Of a DNA stretch of 7,264 bases, positions 1-4,688 are shown piece after piece. This DNA comes from Gammaproteobacteria bacterium (GTDB taxonomy: Bacteria; Pseudomonadota; Gammaproteobacteria; Poriferisulfidales; Oxydemutatoraceae). The position numbers were made by a program, and so were the translations under genes. Location of the stretch: the NCBI GenBank assembly GCA_007570905.1, contig RKSI01000011.1, positions 1 through 7,264 on the forward strand, written 5' to 3'. Within the stretch, counting starts at the first letter, position 1. Every line of letters starts with the position of its first letter. The notes under the pieces were generated by a model, which was given only the letters and a program-made list of their open reading frames with translations, had not been told where the DNA came from and did not search any database.

Positions 1-324
1 CTGGAGGAGCGCGTCGGCGAGACTTTCACCGGCCTGGTTACCGCGGTGACATCGTTCGGCCTGTTCATTGAACTGGAGGGCCTGCATGTCGAGGGCTTGC
101 TGCACATCCGCCTGCTGGACGACGACTACTACCGGCACGACCCGGTGCGCCACCGCCTGGTCGGCGGACGCCGCGGCAAAATCTGGCGGCTGGGCGATGT
201 CGCCGAGGTCACCGTGATGCGCGTTGACCCGCAGGAACGCGAGATAGACCTGGCCCCGCCCGGCGACGCGGCCCGCCGCAAGTTCTTTGAGCGCCGACAA
301 CGCCGGCGCGGGGCGGGGGGTTGA
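1..324 (+). CDS. rnr: RNase R, C-terminal fragment (S1 domain and basic tail)
   Basis: The reading frame is open from base 1 and stops at TGA 322-324, so this is the last 107 codons of a gene that begins upstream; the ATG at 46 is internal. The fragment is an S1 RNA-binding domain: VTSFGLFIEL (about residues 15-24), then VEGLLHI, then DDDYYRHD followed by RLGDVAEVTVMRVD. The D-DYYR block after the HI strand is characteristic of RNase R rather than of other S1 proteins. RNase R is a cytoplasmic 3'-5' exoribonuclease that degrades structured RNA in mRNA and rRNA quality control; its catalytic RNB domain lies outside the window. The protein ends in a short arginine-rich tail (RRKFFERRQRRRGAGG), apparently shorter than the lysine-rich tail of the E. 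coli enzyme. It is a housekeeping gene on the same strand as the defence operon that follows after 109 bases, and is probably not functionally linked to it. Confidence 0.9.
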   Translation: MEERVGETFTGLVTAVTSFGLFIELEGLHVEGLLHIRLLDDDYYRHDPVRHRLVGGRRGKIWRLGDVAEVTVMRVDPQEREIDLAPPGDAARRKFFERRQRRRGAGG

Positions 325-395
325 GGGAGTGGCACGGGTTTGCCGGGCGGCGGCGCAGGCATGGCGGACGGCGCAGGGCCAAGAGTAAATCAGGG

Positions 396-401
396 TATAA
401 T
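396..401 (+). promoter_or_regulatory. Candidate -10 box of the mod operon promoter
   Basis: A perfect TATAAT lies 32 bases before the mod ATG, in a locally A+T-richer patch (381-401) after very G+C-rich DNA. The predicted transcription start falls near 408-409, giving a leader of about 25 bases. No good -35 hexamer is present at 16-18 bases spacing (the sequence there is GCAGGG-like), and there is no TG extension, so the promoter may be weak or activator-dependent. The position suits transcription of the three-gene operon; function is inferred. Confidence 0.45.
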
Positions 402-408
402 CCCCGTT

Positions 409-422
409 ATTCCTGCCGGAAT
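409..422 (+). repeat. Small inverted repeat in the mod leader (ATTCC-TGCC-GGAAT)
   Basis: ATTCC at 409-413 and GGAAT at 418-422 are exact inverted repeats around the 4-base loop TGCC. The repeat starts at about the predicted transcription start and includes the only purine-rich, Shine-Dalgarno-like bases (GGA, 418-420) upstream of the mod ATG at 434. That GGA is 13 bases from the start codon, which is longer than ideal. It could be a short hairpin limiting mod translation or a dyad operator. A 5-bp stem could also occur by chance. Confidence 0.25.
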
Positions 423-433
423 CACATTTCCCG

Positions 434-3034
434 ATGCCCAAAAAGCCCCAAGCCGCGCGTGATTATCGCCACAAGGAAGAAGCCTTGTTGCGCCCCGAAG
501 GGGGTGCGCAGGATGTTTTTCCGCCCGACAAGAAGAAACCGCCGAAAACCCTGAGATATGATTCGTCATTGTCGCCAGAGCTGGCATGGGACGAGGCTTG
601 GGCGCGCAGTGAAGGCGAGCGGTTAATCCGGGAGATTCTTGACAGCGACGACTTGAATCAGGCGCGGCAGGCTGCGGAGAAACTCAAAGCCCTGTCCGCA
701 CCCTTCCTCAACTGGGCCGGCAAGGCCGAACGCGGCAGTTTTACGGTGCCGACCCTGCCGTTGTTCACGCATGAACGGCTTTCAACCCAGGCGGTGCTGG
801 AAACCCTGAAACGCCGCCACCCCAGGCGCGAACAAAACCTGGAATTGTTTGGCGAGGGCAACAAGAGCATCGGCGAGAAAATTCGCGGCGCGTACGAACA
901 TCTGAACGGCTGGCAGAACCGCCTGATACTCGGCGATTCGCTGCAAGTGATGAACTCGCTGCTGGAATACGAGAATCTTGGCGGGGAGGTGCAGATGGTT
1001 TATATGGACCCGCCATATGGAATCAAATTCGGCGGCAATTTTCAGCCGTTTGTGCGCAAGCGCGATGTCAAGGATGGTGATGACGATTCATTCAGCCGCG
1101 AACCGGAGATGGTCAAGGCATACCGCGACACCTGGGAACTGGGCATACATTCATGGTTAACTTACATGCGCGGCCGTCTGCTGTTGGCGCGGGAGTTATT
1201 GGCCGATACGGGGTCTTGCTTTGTGCAGATTTCGGATGAGAATGTGCATTTGGTGAGGAATGTCATGGATGAGGTTTTTGGGGTGGAGAATTTTTGTAGC
1301 CAGATCGCATTCCAGAAATCAGGAAAGGCGGGCACTTCCAAACTCCCTGGAGTGTTTGATTACCTGATTTGGTATGCAAAAAATTCTGAACAGGTCAAAG
1401 TCCGAAATCTCTTTCGGGATAAGGCGGATATTCCCAAATTGATTGAAGACTACAATCTTGATGACGGCGATGGCAGAAAGTATCGCCTGTCACCTATTAA
1501 CAGCCAGCATTTTAGCAAAACACGCACTGTTAAGATTCACTACAAAGGGAAACAATACCACCCTGGTGCAAATAGGCAATGGAGCATAGACCCGGAGAAA
1601 ATTTCCACGCTCCTTGATAAGGGGATATTGGCAATTCGAGGGAACTCGATTTTTCAGAAGCTCTATTTGGAACATCAACCCGGGGTTGCTTTGACCAATT
1701 TGTGGGATGACACCGCGCGAGGTGCTTTTGGTGAAACAAATATCTATGTTGTCCAAACAAAAACCAAGCCGGTGGAACGCTGTCTCCTGATGGCTACCGA
1801 TCCCGGCGACCTCGTCCTCGACCCAACTTGCGGCAGCGGTACTACCGCACTTGTCGCTGAACAATGGGGGCGCCGCTGGATTACCATAGATGTCTCCCGC
1901 GTGCCGTTGGCCCTCACTCGCCAGCGCCTGCTGACAGCCACTTATCCGTACTATCAACTGAAAGACGAGCAACGCGGCCCGTCTGGCGGTTTTGTTTATG
2001 CCCGCAAGAAAAACAAAAAGGGCGAGGAGGTTGGCGGCATTGTCCCGCACATCACGCTGAAATCCATCGCCAACGACGAGCCGCCGGCGGAAGAGGTTCT
2101 GGTTGACAAACCGGAAACCGAGCGCAATGTCACCCGCGTGACCGGCCCGTTCTGTGTGGAAGCCGTTTTGCCGACGCCATTGTCGCCGGAGGCCGTTCCG
2201 TTGCAAGTGAGGGAAACAGACCTGTTGCCGGATGGCGGCGACAGCCACATTGAACGCATGATTGAAGTATTGCGCCTGTCGCCGGTGCTGAAACTGCCGG
2301 GCAATCAGGATTTCCGGCTGGACAAGGTGCGCCCGCCCGCCAAATCCCTGAGTCTTCACGCCGAGGCCGGGAATCCCGACAACGGCGAGACCATCGCCAT
2401 CGTCTTCGGACCGGCCAACGGCGCCATCAGTGAACGCGCCGTCATTGAGGCCGGCAAAGAGGCGCGCGCAAAAGATTATCAGATGCTGCTCGTTATCGCC
2501 TTCGCGATAGAGCCTGCCGCGCGTAAAACCGTGGACAGCGGCGAGGCGACCTTTGGCCTGCCGGCCACCTACGCCCAGGCGAGCACGGATTTGGCGATGG
2601 CCGACCTGTTGAAGAACACCCGCTCCAGCCAGATATTTGCCGTTGTCGGCCTGCCTGATGTGAAACTGGAAAAATTGAAAGAGAAAGATGAAGACGGTGG
2701 CGATTTGTGGCAGGCGACCCTGCGCGGTCTGGATGTGTTTGACCCCGCCACGATGGAACACAGCGGGCTGAGTGGCGACGATGTGCCTTGCTGGATGCTG
2801 GACACCGACTACGACGGCCAGTGTTTCCGCGCCGGCCAGGTATTTTTCCCGCGTACTTCGGCGTGGGGAAAAATCCGTCAAGCCATTCGTGCGGACTTTG
2901 ACGAATCTGTGTGGGAGCACCTGCGGGGCGCTGTCAGCGCGCCGTTTGTCGCCGGGGAACAGATTGCCGTCAAGGTCCTCGACGAGCGGGGCAATGAATT
3001 GATGGTGGTCAAGAAGACTGCGGGCGCGGAATGA
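434..3034 (+). CDS. mod: Type III-like site-specific DNA methyltransferase (Mod subunit)
   Basis: This is an S-adenosylmethionine-dependent DNA methyltransferase, probably adenine-N6, that protects host DNA and supplies target recognition to Res. The catalytic motif IV, DPPYG, is at residues 192-196. The SAM-binding motif I, DPTCGSGTT, is at 463-471. The order IV, target-recognition region, motif I marks the beta class (N6/N4 methylase family), as in type III Mod proteins. Residues 1-160 form an N-terminal extension including RYDSSLSPELAWD (41-53), which I recognise from large Mod-like proteins paired with type III Res helicases; this supports the start at 434. The target-recognition region is roughly 285-450. 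A C-terminal domain of about 330 residues follows, with RVTGPFCVEA, DTDYDG (790-795) and VKVLDERGNE near the end. At 866 residues it is well above EcoP15I Mod (about 640). The Shine-Dalgarno sequence is poor. The stop overlaps the next start by 4 bases. The target sequence cannot be read from the protein. Confidence 0.9.
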   Translation: MPKKPQAARDYRHKEEALLRPEGGAQDVFPPDKKKPPKTLRYDSSLSPELAWDEAWARSEGERLIREILDSDDLNQARQAAEKLKALSAPFLNWAGKAERGSFTVPTLPLFTHERLSTQAVLETLKRRHPRREQNLELFGEGNKSIGEKIRGAYEHLNGWQNRLILGDSLQVMNSLLEYENLGGEVQMVYMDPPYGIKFGGNFQPFVRKRDVKDGDDDSFSREPEMVKAYRDTWELGIHSWLTYMRGRLLLARELLADTGSCFVQISDENVHLVRNVMDEVFGVENFCSQIAFQKSGKAGTSKLPGVFDYLIWYAKNSEQVKVRNLFRDKADIPKLIEDYNLDDGDGRKYRLSPINSQHFSKTRTVKIHYKGKQYHPGANRQWSIDPEKISTLLDKGILAIRGNSIFQKLYLEHQPGVALTNLWDDTARGAFGETNIYVVQTKTKPVERCLLMATDPGDLVLDPTCGSGTTALVAEQWGRRWITIDVSRVPLALTRQRLLTATYPYYQLKDEQRGPSGGFVYARKKNKKGEEVGGIVPHITLKSIANDEPPAEEVLVDKPETERNVTRVTGPFCVEAVLPTPLSPEAVPLQVRETDLLPDGGDSHIERMIEVLRLSPVLKLPGNQDFRLDKVRPPAKSLSLHAEAGNPDNGETIAIVFGPANGAISERAVIEAGKEARAKDYQMLLVIAFAIEPAARKTVDSGEATFGLPATYAQASTDLAMADLLKNTRSSQIFAVVGLPDVKLEKLKEKDEDGGDLWQATLRGLDVFDPATMEHSGLSGDDVPCWMLDTDYDGQCFRAGQVFFPRTSAWGKIRQAIRADFDESVWEHLRGAVSAPFVAGEQIAVKVLDERGNELMVVKKTAGAE
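1261..1800 (+). other. Low-G+C segment of mod: putative target-recognition domain
   Basis: A hand count over these 540 bases gives about 45% G+C, with single 60-base lines down to 40%. Sampled lines in the rest of mod are 55-68%. The segment encodes roughly residues 277-456, which lie between motif IV and motif I. In beta-class methyltransferases this interval carries the target-recognition domain. The reading frame is uninterrupted and the flanking catalytic motifs are intact. Domain replacement by recombination would explain the composition step, and such exchange is known among type III mod genes. The boundaries are approximate. Confidence 0.6.
3031..3034 (+). promoter_or_regulatory. ATGA start/stop overlap between mod and the ATPase-TOPRIM gene
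   Basis: The ATG of the downstream gene (3031-3033) overlaps the TGA stop of mod (3032-3034). No strong Shine-Dalgarno sequence precedes it; the region reads GCGGGCGCGGA. Translation of the second gene therefore probably depends on ribosomes finishing mod. Confidence 0.75.
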
Positions 3035-4686
3035 ATATCACCAGAGTTGTCATACGGAATTTCAAGCGTTTCAGCGATGAAACCTTTGATCTGGACGGCC
3101 ATGTCGTTGTGGCCGGGCCGAACAATGCCGGCAAAACCACATTGCTGCAAGCCATCGCCACCTGGCATTTGGCGCTGACGCGATGGCGGGAATTGAATGA
3201 TTATCAGCGGCACGGTGGGGCTTATACGAGGGCGCCTATCGCCCGTCAGGCATTTTACTCCGTGCCGCTTCGCACTTTTGATTTGCTGTGGCATCAACGC
3301 AGAGCGAAAAGCAAGATAGAAATAGAAGTGACTTGTGGCAATGTTCCCGTGCCCATAGAGATAATCGGGGACAGCAGTGAACAGGTTTATGTTCGTCCTC
3401 TCGCGTCTGTAGCGCCGGACTGGTTGAAGAACTCCGACAATTTCCCCAGGCCGGTTTTTGTCCCGGCCATGTCTGGTTTGAGCACTGAAGAGCCGGTGTA
3501 TCAACGCCCGAAAATCAACCAGTTGCTGGGGCAGGGAAAGCCCGGGGATGTGCTGCGAAATTTGCTGGTTGAGGCAAGTGAAGATCAGGACACATGGGAA
3601 CGACTGACACAATCGATAAAAAAAATGTTTAGTTATACTCTTCTGCCACCCAACACCGACGGGCCGAATATTGTCGCCGAATACCGGCACCGTGCCGACG
3701 GGGCGAAGTATGACATCGCCAGCGCCGGCAGCGGATTTCTGCAAGTACTGATGTTGCTGACCTTCCTGAATTCCCGGCAGGGGACAGTGCTGCTACTGGA
3801 CGAACCGGACGCGCATCTGCATGTCATTTTGCAGGATGTCATTTACAGTGAATTGAGATCCGCAGCGCAGACAAACAACTCCCAGTTGATTATCGCCACC
3901 CATTCGGAGATTGTCATCAATGCGGTTGACCCAAGGGAACTTTGCGCGCTGGTGGGGGCACCCAGAAAACTGGCGAACGATGCTGAAAGAGCGTCCCTGG
4001 TTCTGTCCCTCTCCTCGCTTTCCAATCTGGACCTTGTGCTGGCGCGTCAAAAAAAGAAGGTGCTTTATCTGGAGGGGCACACCGATCTGGATTTGTTGTC
4101 TGTGTGGGCGCATCTCTTGTCTCACAGGTTGGCCGGTTTTATGGAGCAGCCGTTCTGGAAACCCGCAGTGTTTGAAACGAGGCAAGGAGCGCGGGGGATA
4201 AAGGCGGATAATCACTTTGAGGCCCTGCTGCTTGCGCAGGAGGAAATCCGCGGCGTTCAAGTCATTGACCGTGACGGCAACGAAGATATTCCCGGGCGGA
4301 AACTGGAATTTGATGACAAGTTGTTGAGATTGTGCTGGAGCCGCTACGAGATTGAGAGTTATCTTGTGCATCCCGATGTGCTCGCCCGGTTTGTTGCCGG
4401 GATTGTTGGGCCGACAGCGGAACTGGCGAACGGCGACGCAATGAAAAAAGTCATGCGTGTATCTCTTCCCGGCGAAGTCGTGGATAATCCGATGGAGGAA
4501 CATGAGTATCTTAAAGTCACCAAGGCGCGCACGAATATCTTGCCTATGATTCTTGACAAGGCCGGGTTGCCGAGCTTCCCCTACACCCGTTATGCGGAGA
4601 TTGCCAAGATGATGCAGCCCGACGAGATTCACCCTGAAATAACCCGCATTCTGGATGCAATTGCCGACCATTTCGGGGTGTCGTAA
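3031..4686 (+). CDS. OLD-like AAA ATPase fused to a TOPRIM (DUF4435/AriB-like) domain
   Basis: The protein has 551 residues in two parts. The N-terminal SMC/ABC-type ATPase (about 1-330) begins ITRVVIRNFKRF and has Walker A GPNNAGKTT (29-37), a signature-like SAGSGFLQ (231-238), Walker B LLLDE within LLLDEPDAHLH (254-264), and the switch histidine in ATHSE (289-293). The C-terminal part (about 340-551) carries TOPRIM signatures: LEGHTD with Glu348 and Asp352, the D-x-D pair Asp413/Asp415 in VIDRDGN, and RYEIESYL (438-445). TOPRIM domains of OLD-family proteins bind metal and cut DNA or, in PARIS AriB, tRNA. No membrane segment or signal peptide is seen, so it is presumably cytoplasmic. It overlaps mod by 4 bases and res by 1, so it is an integral operon member. 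It is not a standard type III subunit. A role as an accessory nuclease, a motor, or a backup abortive effector is inferred. Sampled G+C (45-57%) is lower than in res. Confidence 0.85.
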   Translation: MNITRVVIRNFKRFSDETFDLDGHVVVAGPNNAGKTTLLQAIATWHLALTRWRELNDYQRHGGAYTRAPIARQAFYSVPLRTFDLLWHQRRAKSKIEIEVTCGNVPVPIEIIGDSSEQVYVRPLASVAPDWLKNSDNFPRPVFVPAMSGLSTEEPVYQRPKINQLLGQGKPGDVLRNLLVEASEDQDTWERLTQSIKKMFSYTLLPPNTDGPNIVAEYRHRADGAKYDIASAGSGFLQVLMLLTFLNSRQGTVLLLDEPDAHLHVILQDVIYSELRSAAQTNNSQLIIATHSEIVINAVDPRELCALVGAPRKLANDAERASLVLSLSSLSNLDLVLARQKKKVLYLEGHTDLDLLSVWAHLLSHRLAGFMEQPFWKPAVFETRQGARGIKADNHFEALLLAQEEIRGVQVIDRDGNEDIPGRKLEFDDKLLRLCWSRYEIESYLVHPDVLARFVAGIVGPTAELANGDAMKKVMRVSLPGEVVDNPMEEHEYLKVTKARTNILPMILDKAGLPSFPYTRYAEIAKMMQPDEIHPEITRILDAIADHFGVS

Positions 4687-4688
4687 TG
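4675..4688 (+). promoter_or_regulatory. res start region: GGGGTG ribosome-binding-like stretch and TAATG overlap
   Basis: The stop TAA (4684-4686) of the ATPase-TOPRIM gene shares its last A with the res ATG (4686-4688). GGGGTG at 4675-4680 lies 5 bases before this ATG and 11 before a second in-frame ATG at 4692. Either start is possible. The overlap favours 4686, with termination-reinitiation coupling. Confidence 0.6.

Noticed and set aside
325..395. Possible rho-independent terminator for rnr
   Set aside because: Only a 4-bp repeat (GGCA at 331-334, TGCC at 341-344) is visible and no T-run follows, so it is not a credible terminator. Readthrough from rnr cannot be excluded.
1490..2920. 476-residue open frame on the - strand, antisense to mod
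   Set aside because: It overlaps the well-supported methyltransferase, has no recognisable motif and no clear ribosome-binding site. It is taken as a by-product of codon usage.
434..3034. Phase-variable simple repeats in mod
   Set aside because: Some type III mod genes switch by tetra- or pentanucleotide repeats. I found no tandem repeat tract in this gene or its leader.
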